Positions 8,320 to 15,885 are shown, counted from the first letter of the stretch. The stretch is DNA of 26,040 nt from Bacteroidales bacterium (GCA_007132395.1 SLOR01000375.1:1-26040); one strand, 5' to 3'. Numbers and translations: made by a program. The notes: generated by a model not told the origin, from the letters alone.

Positions 8320-9456
8320 CTACTGACTTCTGGCCTTTTTGAAAATAATATTGTAAAAAGCCTTGAAGAAATAGCGGATATCTGTACCCCACTTACTATG
8401 TGCGTATGATTCCAGATAACGTTTTTCTGAAGCAATAATTTCCTCAAAATTGCGCGGCAAGTCGGCATAATACGGTGGTACCAGTCCGGGTTTGTATTGA
8501 TGCCTTGTGAGCAACAAATCTTCGGGATAAAGGCTTTGATATTGGGTGCTGAGCGGACGAACGCCCACCAGTTTCATATCGCCTTTCAACAGATTATATA
8601 TCATGGGCAATTCATCAACCCAGAATTTTCTCATGAACCTGCCAAAACCCGTTATCCGGAAATCATTTTTAAACTTCCCTCCTTTATCCAGATTATTCTT
8701 TTCGTAAACATATTGTTGCAGATATTCAGAAAAGGGATACATGGTGCGAAACTTATACACTTTAATGGGTTTGCCATTTTTGCCGGTTCGTGTCATCCCG
8801 AAAACCGGACCATAGGATGGGGAGGTGTCGTAGGCGGGCTTACTGAATTTGCGTGTAACAAAGTAATACAAATATCCGTGTGTTTCCTCATGCACTACTT
8901 CAAAGCCACATGAATAAAGACGACCGAGAGTTTCGGCCCTGCTTATAACCCTGTTTCGTCCCCCGGTTAGCGCAAAATAAATTCTTTTTGTAACGGGCAA
9001 CTTGGGAAGAACTCTTTTGAAAATATAATCCCCTAAAACATAAAGCAGATTCATGATTTTGGGAAATTTGTTGATAAGCCGCCTATGTCTTAGCTCAAGT
9101 GTTTCAACACAGCCAAAAAAAAGTGTGCCGTTAAGGGTGTTCTCATTAACGGCTTCAAAAAACTTATTGATACGGCGGATATCGTTGATGCGCTTGAGAT
9201 TGATGACCGTTTGGGTAGTTTCCTTTTCAATCTTTTCGATGTTGAAAAGCGTAGTGGTAGAAAATACCTGAGTGCTATAGTGATTTACATCTACAAAGGA
9301 TTCAAGCATTTTTAGCACCTTGGGGCCTGCCTCCCGGGCAATACTTTCTTCAATCCGGCTTTTATGTAGTGGCTTATGGCTAACAGGAAGACTTACAACT
9401 TCCCCGCTTGGCAATGTTCTTTCAATAAATCTGTATTGTACTTGTTCTTGCTTCAT
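8320..9456 (-). CDS. Sugar transferase (PF02397-type, polysaccharide priming)
   Basis: The 378-residue protein ends in a bacterial sugar transferase domain: KVYKFRTM near residue 235, WVDELPMIYNLLKGDMKLVG near 278, then VRP where most family members have PRP. Such enzymes usually transfer a sugar phosphate from a UDP-sugar to undecaprenyl phosphate. The N-terminal 200 residues are unusual: no bundle of membrane helices as in WbaP/WcaJ, one moderately hydrophobic segment, and a conserved-looking stretch GGRNRVISRAETLGRLYSCG. I chose ATG 9456 (MKQEQV) because gaggaaaag precedes it; an upstream in-frame TTG at 9495 is less likely. It lies downstream of the UpxY-like gene on the same strand, with its own -7 element TAACTTTG. 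Confidence 0.88.
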   Translation of the reverse strand: MKQEQVQYRFIERTLPSGEVVSLPVSHKPLHKSRIEESIAREAGPKVLKMLESFVDVNHYSTQVFSTTTLFNIEKIEKETTQTVINLKRINDIRRINKFFEAVNENTLNGTLFFGCVETLELRHRRLINKFPKIMNLLYVLGDYIFKRVLPKLPVTKRIYFALTGGRNRVISRAETLGRLYSCGFEVVHEETHGYLYYFVTRKFSKPAYDTSPSYGPVFGMTRTGKNGKPIKVYKFRTMYPFSEYLQQYVYEKNNLDKGGKFKNDFRITGFGRFMRKFWVDELPMIYNLLKGDMKLVGVRPLSTQYQSLYPEDLLLTRHQYKPGLVPPYYADLPRNFEEIIASEKRYLESYAHSKWGTDIRYFFKAFYNIIFKKARSQ

Positions 9457-9525
9457 AAATTGCTTTTCCTCGCTTCCTGTTTCTTCCGGATTCAATCAGC
9501 CAGGTGAAATTTTTTTTTCAGACCC

Positions 9526-9533
9526 CAAAGTTA
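9526..9533 (-). promoter_or_regulatory. Candidate -7 element for the sugar transferase (TAACTTTG)
   Basis: Matches TAnnTTTG on the minus strand, about 70 bases before the ATG at 9456, in the 164-base gap after the antiterminator gene. No convincing -33 TTG at 19-23 bases. Confidence 0.45.
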
Positions 9534-9620
9534 ACACAATAAAACTTCTTTTTATTTCGGTGAATTACCTAAAACTTCATTGGGATAATAGCCTGCTTTC
9601 TTCGAGTACCAGAAGCCATG

Positions 9621-10133
9621 CTATTTTGTTTCTACAAGCCTGACATGGCTTTCAGGAATCTGAATCTCCAGCGATTGGTTAAGCTGGTCAACCCGTATGA
9701 TAATTCTTTTACGGTTATTGTACTGAACCATCTCTGCTTTTAAACCGCGCAGGGGGCCTTTGGTAATTTCCACCATTGAGCCCGCTGAAATTTCCTCCGG
9801 TAATGATTCAGAAACAACATCGGTAGATAATATCCAACGGATGTTATCAATCTGCTGTTCAGGTATTACAACAGGTGCCCCCTCAAAGCTGATAAAACGC
9901 ACCACCCCCGGAAGATTCATTACCTGGAATTTTTCATCTGATCCAATATCAACACTCACAAACACATAGGAGTTGAAAAGGGGTATTTCAACCCATTTCC
10001 GCCTGTCGCTCCATTGCCGCAAAGTTTTTATCATGGGCAGGTAGCATATAATATTCTTTTCGTTCAGCAGTTTTTCAACTTTTTTCTCATACCGCGGTCG
10101 TGTGTAAACTGCATACCATTTCTTGTTCCCCAT
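9621..10133 (-). CDS. UpxY/NusG-like transcription antiterminator
   Basis: The 170-residue protein has an N-terminal NusG (NGN) domain, starting KKWYAVYTRPRYEKKVEKLL and containing PLFNSYVFVSVD, and a C-terminal KOW region with AGSMVEITKGPLRGLKAEMV. This is the architecture of specialised NusG paralogues such as UpxY/RfaH rather than housekeeping NusG, which is normally next to rplK. In Bacteroidota, UpxY proteins promote transcription elongation through capsule and exopolysaccharide operons. The only gene clearly downstream here is the sugar transferase, so its target may be that gene or a locus elsewhere. ATG 10133 (MGNKKWY) is preferred to an upstream TTG at 10154, which would lie inside the -7 element. 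Confidence 0.9.
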   Translation of the reverse strand: MGNKKWYAVYTRPRYEKKVEKLLNEKNIICYLPMIKTLRQWSDRRKWVEIPLFNSYVFVSVDIGSDEKFQVMNLPGVVRFISFEGAPVVIPEQQIDNIRWILSTDVVSESLPEEISAGSMVEITKGPLRGLKAEMVQYNNRKRIIIRVDQLNQSLEIQIPESHVRLVETK

Positions 10134-10151
10134 AAAGAAATATTTGAGCAG

Positions 10152-10159
10152 CAAATTTA
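10152..10159 (-). promoter_or_regulatory. Candidate -7 element for the UpxY-like gene (TAAATTTG)
   Basis: Perfect TAnnTTTG match on the minus strand 18 bases before the ATG at 10133, implying a very short leader. No -33 TTG at standard spacing. Confidence 0.45.
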
Positions 10160-10232
10160 CATTATTTTAGCAAGCTGCGTATGCAGACTTAATCCATTAC
10201 TTGTGAATAAAATTTTAAAACCATTAATTTAT

Positions 10233-10240
10233 TAAATTTG
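10233..10240 (+). promoter_or_regulatory. Candidate -7 element for the WbpB-like dehydrogenase (TAAATTTG)
   Basis: Perfect TAnnTTTG match on the plus strand, 158 bases before the ATG at 10399. It implies a leader of about 150 bases, in which I found no strong terminator or known riboswitch, only a short hairpin gtgca-ttc-tgcac. The same octamer occurs on the opposite strand at 10152-10159 for the divergent gene. Confidence 0.45.
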
Positions 10241-10398
10241 CCTGAAAGAAAACAAAAGGGTCGCTGCCACAGCTTATTAATACTCATGAAACTGCAGCAG
10301 AAGCTAATTATGTGCATTCTGCACGGCAGGCCCTCCTGTTTGGCATGATGTCATCTGCAGGATGTTTTGTGTTTTGATTAAAACGTATAAAGAAAAAA

Positions 10399-11355
10399 AT
10401 GAAAAACCCCATACAGTTTGGACTTATTGGTGCCGCGGGTTACATTGCCCCCAGGCATATGAAGGCTATTAAAGAAACGGGAAACAATCTGCTGGCAGCT
10501 TTAGATCCCTTTGACAGTGTAGGAATTATTGACAGCTATTTCCCCGATGCAGCCTTTTTTACCGAACCCGAACGCTTTGATCGTCACATGGATAAGCTAA
10601 GAAGAAAAGGTGATCAACCTATGGAGTATGTAAGTATATGCTCGCCAAATTACCTGCACGATTCGCACATTAGGATGGTGTTGCGCAACCAGGCCCACGC
10701 CATAAGTGAAAAGCCCCTGGTACTAAACCCCTGGAATCTTGATGCGCTGGCTGAAATCGAAAAAGAAACCGGTAGGAAAATATATAATATTCTGCAGTTG
10801 CGCCATCATCATGCTGTCGTATCATTGAAGGAAAAAATTGATAAAGCAGGCATTAAAGATAAAAAATACGACATCGATCTTACTTACATAACCTCACGTG
10901 GCTCCTGGTATTTTTATTCCTGGAAAGGAGATGAGGAGAAATCAGGTGGCATCGCTACAAACATAGGAGTACATTTTTTCGACATGCTTAGCTGGATATT
11001 TGGTGATGTGCAGAAAAATATAGTGCATATGGCACAGGAAGATAAAGCTGCCGGCTACCTGGAACTTGAAAAGGCGCGGGTAAGGTGGTTTTTAAGTGTC
11101 AATCGCGGGGATTTGCCAGAAAACATAAGTTCAAAAGGCCAGTTTACTTATCGTTCCATTCAGGTGGATGGGGATGAATTTGAATTCAGCGGCGGCTTTA
11201 CGGATCTGCATACGCACACCTACCAGAATATTCTTGATGGAAAAGGTTTTGGCATTGACTGTGCCCGGCCCAGTATAGCCATTGTGCATGATATCCGCAA
11301 TCAGATTCCCGTAGGACTTAAGGGGGATTATCACCCAATGGCGAAAAGCCGCTAA
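10399..11355 (+). CDS. Gfo/Idh/MocA oxidoreductase, WbpB/WlbA-like UDP-sugar dehydrogenase
   Basis: The 318-residue protein opens with a Rossmann NAD-binding motif (FGLIGAAGYIAPRHMKAI) and continues with DPFDSVGIIDSYFPDA and ERFDRHMDKL, wording typical of WbpB/WlbA. These oxidise the 3-position of UDP-N-acetylglucosaminuronic acid on the way to 2,3-diamino uronic acids in O-antigen or capsule. The catalytic EKP is at residues 104-106 and the GGIATNIGVHFFD motif at 183-195. The adjacent antiterminator and sugar transferase fit a surface-polysaccharide role, but the partner aminotransferase and acetyltransferase (WlbC/WlbB) are absent here. It converges with the dioxygenase gene, 11 bases between stops. 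Confidence 0.88.
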   Translation: MKNPIQFGLIGAAGYIAPRHMKAIKETGNNLLAALDPFDSVGIIDSYFPDAAFFTEPERFDRHMDKLRRKGDQPMEYVSICSPNYLHDSHIRMVLRNQAHAISEKPLVLNPWNLDALAEIEKETGRKIYNILQLRHHHAVVSLKEKIDKAGIKDKKYDIDLTYITSRGSWYFYSWKGDEEKSGGIATNIGVHFFDMLSWIFGDVQKNIVHMAQEDKAAGYLELEKARVRWFLSVNRGDLPENISSKGQFTYRSIQVDGDEFEFSGGFTDLHTHTYQNILDGKGFGIDCARPSIAIVHDIRNQIPVGLKGDYHPMAKSR

Positions 11356-11366
11356 AAACCCAGGGA

Positions 11367-12299
11367 TTAAAGAGGAGGCAGATTTGCCTCGATTTGTGCC
11401 CTTTGATCTTCCAGCCAATGAGGGAGCTTTAATGAACTTCCCAATTCTTCTAAACTTTCGTCCACAAGAAATCCCGGCCCTGCTGTTGCAACCTCAAAAA
11501 GGACTCCACCAGGCTCTCTGAAATAAACAGAGCGGAAATATTGTCTGTCCATAACAGGGGAGGGGTGCATGCCTTCGGCAAGCAGATCAGCCCTTATTTT
11601 TTCCTGACTTTCCTCATCCTTTGTTTGAAATGCCAAATGGTGAACAGTACCTGTGCCCGGCACCTGGCCCGGGAGCGATGGGTGCGCTACCAGGTCGACA
11701 AAGTTGCCCGGTTTTTTTTCTCCTGAATATAACCTTACGCGGTCTCCTGCTTTATCCAGGAGTTTATGATTCATCAAGCGCAGTAAAAAGTCGAAAGTAG
11801 ACTCGTAAGAAGAGTACCCCAATACCGCAGAGTGAAAACCTTTTATGGCATGCTCTTCCGAAATCCCCGGGGTACTCCACCCCACCCTTTCATCCTGTGC
11901 ATTGGCAACCAGCTCAAGAGGCAGGCCATCAAAATCTTCAAATGAAAGGTATTCTTCATCAAAGCGTTTAAAGGGGCCCCTGAAATCTACCTGGTAGGTC
12001 TTTAGCCGATTTTTCCAGAATTCAATGGAGTTTTCGCCGATGGAAAACAGGGTCGCATCCATGGAATTATTACCGCTGCGGCCTCTGGCAATACCGCTAA
12101 AAGGGAAAAAGGTGATGGCAGTACCGGGGTTACCCCGGGCATCTCCGTAATAAAGGTGCCAGGTATCCGGGCTGTCGTAGTTTATGGTTTGCTTGACCAT
12201 ACGCAGCCCCAGCACTTCAGTGTAAAAACGAACATTTTTTTTAACACTGCCCGCAATGGCAGTAACATGATGTAATCCGTTGATTAAGGGTGTTGTCAT
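11367..12299 (-). CDS. MhqO/MhqA-like ring-cleaving dioxygenase (VOC superfamily)
   Basis: The 310-residue protein consists of two vicinal-oxygen-chelate modules. It opens with GLHHVTAIAGSVKKNVRFY and has a second module with GTVHHLAF. Likely metal ligands are His10/His11, His220/His221 and Glu269 (VLFEVAT), the His-His-Glu set of extradiol dioxygenases and glyoxalases. The closest described relatives are Bacillus MhqA/MhqO/YkcA, tied to detoxifying quinones and hydroquinones; applying that role here is inference. Length matches that family (310-320). No MarR-type regulator of the MhqR kind is beside it. The upstream DUF4105 gene is on the same strand, 120 bases away. Confidence 0.9.
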   Translation of the reverse strand: MTTPLINGLHHVTAIAGSVKKNVRFYTEVLGLRMVKQTINYDSPDTWHLYYGDARGNPGTAITFFPFSGIARGRSGNNSMDATLFSIGENSIEFWKNRLKTYQVDFRGPFKRFDEEYLSFEDFDGLPLELVANAQDERVGWSTPGISEEHAIKGFHSAVLGYSSYESTFDFLLRLMNHKLLDKAGDRVRLYSGEKKPGNFVDLVAHPSLPGQVPGTGTVHHLAFQTKDEESQEKIRADLLAEGMHPSPVMDRQYFRSVYFREPGGVLFEVATAGPGFLVDESLEELGSSLKLPHWLEDQRAQIEANLPPL

Positions 12300-12419
12300 A
12301 AGTGATATTCAATGGGTTGTATGTCACGTTTCAACAACACTTTTCCGAAAAATGTTCACTTTTTACCCTGTCGGCCTTAAACTTAAAAGTGACAAGGGAT
12401 AGCAGCCTTGAATGGTAAT

Positions 12420-13682
12420 TTACTGGTCCTCTCTCTTTCTGGCGTAATAAGCCTCAAGTGCAGGAATATGTATTCCCATTGGCAAAGCTTTGATGAACGC
12501 AGTAAGGATTATGGGGAAAAATGCCGCATTGAATCCCTGAGGAATAAAAACCCACAAAACAAGAAGCAAAAAGGATAAGGCTGTCACAAGTCTGAAGTAG
12601 AGCTTGGCTGCACCTCCAGCCATTGCTGAACGCGTTTTCCAGATATAGTATAAATGTGTAGGCAGCGCCCACAGTAATACAATATTACCTTTGGTGGTGG
12701 GGTGGTCCGTTAAAAACCAAAGGATAATAACCACCCATCCTGTAATCCCCAGAATGCTGAAAAATGTCAGATCAAAAATCCGGGAGAAACGTGGATGAAG
12801 GAAACTAAGTAATGCCACCAGAAATAGTATCCAGAATACCAATAAGGGTGATAAAAAAGAAGGTGATGAGGTTTCATAAGTTTGGGTAAGCAGTACCCTG
12901 TGCTCGGCAACCAGGGGCGTTCCGTCATTATGGAGGGCCTGTGCAAAGGCAATAAGCATTTCGTCGGGCAGGTACTGAAACTCCCATGCAGTGGCGATTT
13001 TGTCGGCGGGCAGGCCCAGGGCCAAATCTATACCAAATGCACTCCAGGGTATGGGTGCTATGAAGGGTTGAAGCAACTCTCTTAATGTACGGCCTGCCTT
13101 TGTATCAGGCATGTAGGTAAACTCGTAATCGAGCAAACTTCTAATTTCCGCCAAGGCTTCAGGTAACACGGCCGGGTATTCAAACCACTGTGGGGCAATA
13201 ATTTCATCAACAAGATCGCGAATGCGGGTAGCGCAGTTGTCGTAAAAAAAGTCGTAATGGTAGTAAGCGTTTTCCGGGAGCCTGTTTATTTGCACAAAAT
13301 CAAATATCTGCTGTTTTTGCTCCTGTGTAAGATTAAGCACCTGCTCGAAAATAGCGCGGCCGTCATAATGGTATTCGGCAAGAAAATACTCTGTCGGAAC
13401 CACGGTTAGCTTATAAAACATTTGCCCCCTGGCAAACTTCAGGTAAAAGTTGGGCGTATTAAAATCAAAAGTACCATAGTTATATACCCAGTCAATGCCC
13501 AGCACAGGATCATTTACCCGCAGCGCACTATGGCCGAATACTGAATAGAGCTCATCTCCCGGACTTGCCGTGAGCAAAGTAATTTCAGCATCAGATGACA
13601 ATATCTGTGCGTATCCCCGTGGGACTATACAGGTCAGGAGGATAGCAAGAAGAACAGTAACTATAAAGGATTTATGAGCCAT
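12420..13682 (-). CDS. DUF4105 (Lnb N-terminal periplasmic domain) membrane protein
   Basis: The 420-residue protein starts with a signal peptide ending near PRGYAQ, followed by a DUF4105/Lnb_N domain: GDELYSVFGHSALRVNDP (about 42-59), WVYNYGTFDF, LKFARGQMFYKL, and YHYDFFYDNCATRIRD (141-156). The invariant-looking His51, His142 and Cys150 suggest a Cys/His active site, which is inference. Residues from about 275 to 405 carry around five membrane helices, anchoring the domain with its active part in the periplasm. Such proteins are common in Bacteroidota, and their substrate is not established as far as I know. Start ATG at 13682; a TATTTTTG -7 element lies about 93 bases upstream. Confidence 0.9.
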   Translation of the reverse strand: MAHKSFIVTVLLAILLTCIVPRGYAQILSSDAEITLLTASPGDELYSVFGHSALRVNDPVLGIDWVYNYGTFDFNTPNFYLKFARGQMFYKLTVVPTEYFLAEYHYDGRAIFEQVLNLTQEQKQQIFDFVQINRLPENAYYHYDFFYDNCATRIRDLVDEIIAPQWFEYPAVLPEALAEIRSLLDYEFTYMPDTKAGRTLRELLQPFIAPIPWSAFGIDLALGLPADKIATAWEFQYLPDEMLIAFAQALHNDGTPLVAEHRVLLTQTYETSSPSFLSPLLVFWILFLVALLSFLHPRFSRIFDLTFFSILGITGWVVIILWFLTDHPTTKGNIVLLWALPTHLYYIWKTRSAMAGGAAKLYFRLVTALSFLLLVLWVFIPQGFNAAFFPIILTAFIKALPMGIHIPALEAYYARKREDQ

Positions 13683-13774
13683 AGCTTAAGGTTTGAAGGG
13701 GTTTGTTTCATTTATATGCCCCTGAATAACTTTTAGAAAAGGGATTTATTACAAAATAATAGACAATACCGTTG

Positions 13775-13782
13775 CAAAAATA
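13775..13782 (-). promoter_or_regulatory. Candidate -7 element for the DUF4105 gene (TATTTTTG)
   Basis: Matches TAnnTTTG on the minus strand, 92 bases before the ATG at 13682. No TTG at the expected upstream distance. Confidence 0.4.
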
Positions 13783-13868
13783 CACTTTTGGTGTTTTTTT
13801 ATCGCTTCTCAGCATTAAATATATATGAAAGATGACCTTGTGTTTCTCAGATGATTTTTTACAAAATG

Positions 13869-13901
13869 TTGAAAAACAAAAAGAAATAATTCCTATCTTT
13901 G
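13869..13901 (+). promoter_or_regulatory. Upstream promoter P1 of the rplM operon
   Basis: TTG at 13869-13871, 22-base spacer, TATCTTTG at 13894-13901. Fits the Bacteroidota consensus and would give a leader of about 160 bases containing the 14-bp inverted repeat. Confidence 0.65.
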
Positions 13902-13942
13902 CAGCCTGAAAAATTAGACCGTTTTGTCAATACCCTATAAAA

Positions 13943-13974
13943 AAATTTATTAACAATTAGTTGTTAATAAATTT
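13943..13974. repeat. Perfect 14-bp inverted repeat upstream of rplM
   Basis: Arms aaatttattaacaa (13943-13956) and ttgttaataaattt (13961-13974) are exact reverse complements around the four-base loop ttag. The right arm runs into the -33 TTTG of promoter P2, and the element is in the leader of transcripts from P1. It could be a repressor operator, an RNA hairpin in a ribosomal-protein leader, or both. Confidence 0.8.
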
Positions 13975-14003
13975 GCCCGAATTAAAAATTAGTTTTAGTT
14001 TTG
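13972..14003 (+). promoter_or_regulatory. Downstream promoter P2 of the rplM operon
   Basis: TTTG at 13972-13975, 20-base spacer, TAGTTTTG at 13996-14003: the best -33/-7 match in the window. It lies 65 bases before the rplM ATG, as expected for a strong ribosomal-protein promoter. Confidence 0.72.
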
Positions 14004-14068
14004 CACCCCCTTTTAGTGGAGGGGATTTCGTGTTATAAAAAAATCAATTACAGCAAATTAAGCGAGCA

Positions 14069-14524
14069 ATGAATACAACAAGCTACAAGACTATATCTGC
14101 CAACAAGGACTCAGTCAATAAGGAGTGGGTACTGGTTGATGCAGAAAATGAAATTTTAGGCCGGCTTGCAAGCAAGGTAGCCAAGATTGTACGCGGAAAA
14201 TACAAGGTAAACTTTACCCCTCACGTTGACTGCGGTGATAACATCATCATTATTAATGCTGAAAAAATTCAACTCAGTGGCAATAAGATAGACCAGAAGG
14301 AATATGTTCGCCACACAGGTTACCCTGGCGGGCAACGTTTTACCAGCGTAAAACAAATGCTGGAAAAAAACCCCACCGAGGTAATCCGCAAAGCCGTAAA
14401 GGGAATGCTTCCCAAGAATCGTCTGGGACGCGCTATTATGGGTAATGTTCATATTTATGCAGGGAGTGAGCATCCACATCAGGCTCAGCAACCCAAGAAA
14501 ATCAACCTTAATACAATTAAGTAA
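14069..14524 (+). CDS. rplM: 50S ribosomal protein L13
   Basis: The 151-residue protein has the L13 core: KEWVLVDAENEILGRLASKV, the KYKVNFTPHVDCGDNIIIIN segment, YVRHTGYPGGQRF and GMLPKNRLGRAIM. Full length for the family. It is an early 23S rRNA-binding protein of the large subunit. It starts the rplM-rpsI pair, with rpsI beginning two bases after its stop. Two promoters lie upstream, and L13 is known in other bacteria to repress its own operon through the leader, which makes the inverted repeat at 13943-13974 of interest. No strong Shine-Dalgarno sequence precedes the ATG, as is common in Bacteroidota. Confidence 0.98.
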   Translation: MNTTSYKTISANKDSVNKEWVLVDAENEILGRLASKVAKIVRGKYKVNFTPHVDCGDNIIIINAEKIQLSGNKIDQKEYVRHTGYPGGQRFTSVKQMLEKNPTEVIRKAVKGMLPKNRLGRAIMGNVHIYAGSEHPHQAQQPKKINLNTIK

Positions 14525-14526
14525 GC

Positions 14527-14913
14527 ATGGAAGTTATCAACACTATAGGAAGAAGAAAAACGGCTGTAGCAAGGGTTTACATGAAGCCCGGTAATGGCCA
14601 GATCAGCATCAATAAAAGAGATTTGAAAACCTATTTCCCCACAGGTATATTGCAGTATGTTGTGAATCAACCCTTCGAGATTACCGGAAACCTGGGCAAA
14701 TATGACCTGAAGGTAAATCTTGACGGTGGTGGTATCAAAGGACAGGCTGAAGCACTGAGGTTGGCCATTTCAAGAGCTCTGATTGAAATAAATGCCGAAT
14801 GGCGCCCCGCTTTAAAGGCCAAAGGCCTGCTGAGACGTGACCCCAGGATGGTTGAGCGTAAGAAGCCCGGCCAGAAGAAGGCAAGGAAGAAATTCCAATT
14901 CAGCAAACGTTAA
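14527..14913 (+). CDS. rpsI: 30S ribosomal protein S9
   Basis: The 128-residue protein begins with a variant of the S9 signature, INTIGRRKTAVARVYMKPG, and contains GGGIKGQAEALRLAISRAL. It ends in the conserved basic tail KKARKKFQFSKR, whose final Lys-Arg reaches the P-site tRNA in the ribosome. Complete at both ends. Translationally coupled with rplM (two bases between stop and start) and followed by rpsB after 28 bases. Confidence 0.98.
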   Translation: MEVINTIGRRKTAVARVYMKPGNGQISINKRDLKTYFPTGILQYVVNQPFEITGNLGKYDLKVNLDGGGIKGQAEALRLAISRALIEINAEWRPALKAKGLLRRDPRMVERKKPGQKKARKKFQFSKR

Positions 14914-14941
14914 TTTCATTTTTTGGAAAATTATTATTAGC

Positions 14942-15853
14942 ATGGCAAGAACGAATTATAACGAACTCTTAGATGCCGGAGTACACTTCGGTCACTTGAA
15001 GCGCAAGTGGAACCCCAATATGGCTCCTTATATCTTCATGGAAAGAAATGGTATTCATATTATCGATTTGAATAAAACCATTGCCAAAGTAGATGAAGCC
15101 GCTGCTGCTTTAAAGCAAATCGCCAAATCGGGCAAGAAAATCCTTTTTGTCGCCACAAAAAAGCAAGCAAAAGAAGTTGTAGCCCAACAGGTAAAACAAG
15201 TTAATATGCCCTACGTTACCGAGAGGTGGCCTGGAGGCATGCTTACCAACTTTGCCACCATTCGCAAAGCGGTGAAAAAAATGTCAGCCATTGACAAAAT
15301 GTCAACCGACGGCACCTTCGAAAATATCTCTAAAAAAGAGAGACTGCAGGTTACCCGTGAAAGAGCCAAACTGGAAAAACAATTCGGTTCTATCGCCGAC
15401 TTGTCGCGACTTCCAGCAGCCGTTTTTATCGTGGATATTATGAAAGAGCATATTGCCGTTGCAGAAGCGCAAAAACTCAATATACCCACTTTTGCGATTG
15501 TAGATACCAACTCTGATCCCAATCTGGTAGATTTCCCCATTCCTGCCAACGATGATGCATCAAAGTCTATTTCCATTATTCTCAAATCTATGATTGAAGC
15601 CGTTCAGGAAGGTCTGACAGAGAGAAAACTGGAGAAAGATAAAGCCGACGAGGAAGAAAGAGATGCTGAAATGGAAGAAGCTGAAGCAAAGGCCAAGTCT
15701 GTAGAAGAAATGGAAGATATGGACGAGGATGAAAAAGAGGCAGCCAAAAACAAAGCCAAAAAGCTGAAGAACAAAGAGGAGGAGGATGCAGATACAATGA
15801 AAAAAACTGCAAAGGCACCCAAAGGGGCTCCTGCCAGAAGACCCAGAAAATAA
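14942..15853 (+). CDS. rpsB: 30S ribosomal protein S2 with charged C-terminal extension
   Basis: The 303-residue protein has a normal S2 body: NELLDAGVHFGHLKRKWNPN, IDLNKTIAKVDEA, the RWPGGMLTNF motif (95-104) and PAAVFIVDIMKEHIAVAEA. I take ATG 14942 because the S2 N terminus MARTNYNELL starts there; a longer in-frame reading from 14837 overlaps rpsI and has no S2 similarity. From about residue 230 a tail of some 74 residues is dense in Glu, Asp, Lys and Ala, then becomes basic (KAPKGAPARRPRK). The tail is low complexity and probably helical or disordered. S2 binds late at the 30S platform and, with EF-Ts downstream, forms the classic rpsB-tsf pair. Confidence 0.97.
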   Translation: MARTNYNELLDAGVHFGHLKRKWNPNMAPYIFMERNGIHIIDLNKTIAKVDEAAAALKQIAKSGKKILFVATKKQAKEVVAQQVKQVNMPYVTERWPGGMLTNFATIRKAVKKMSAIDKMSTDGTFENISKKERLQVTRERAKLEKQFGSIADLSRLPAAVFIVDIMKEHIAVAEAQKLNIPTFAIVDTNSDPNLVDFPIPANDDASKSISIILKSMIEAVQEGLTERKLEKDKADEEERDAEMEEAEAKAKSVEEMEDMDEDEKEAAKNKAKKLKNKEEEDADTMKKTAKAPKGAPARRPRK

Positions 15854-15885
15854 ATTATCTATTAATCCTTAATTGACTATTCATT

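Larger units (their letters stand above)
13683..14068. other. 386-bp divergent regulatory region between DUF4105 and rplM
   Basis: This AT-rich region holds no supported gene. It carries one leftward -7 element (13775-13782), two rightward promoters for the rplM operon (13869-13901 and 13972-14003), a perfect 14-bp inverted repeat (13943-13974), and a short GC-rich hairpin cccct/agggg (14007-14024) near the expected start of the second transcript. Confidence 0.7.

Noticed and set aside
10241..10398. Possible riboswitch or small peptide gene in the long leader of the WbpB-like gene
   Set aside because: Only a five-base hairpin and a 20-codon frame without support were seen; nothing matched a known leader.
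12356..12392. Inverted repeat tcactttt / aaaagtga between the dioxygenase and DUF4105 genes
   Set aside because: Only eight AT-rich pairs with a 20-base loop and a weak T-run; too little to call a terminator or operator.
14837..14941. N-terminal extension of rpsB overlapping rpsI
   Set aside because: It overlaps the end of rpsI in another frame and has no S2 similarity; the family N terminus begins at 14942.
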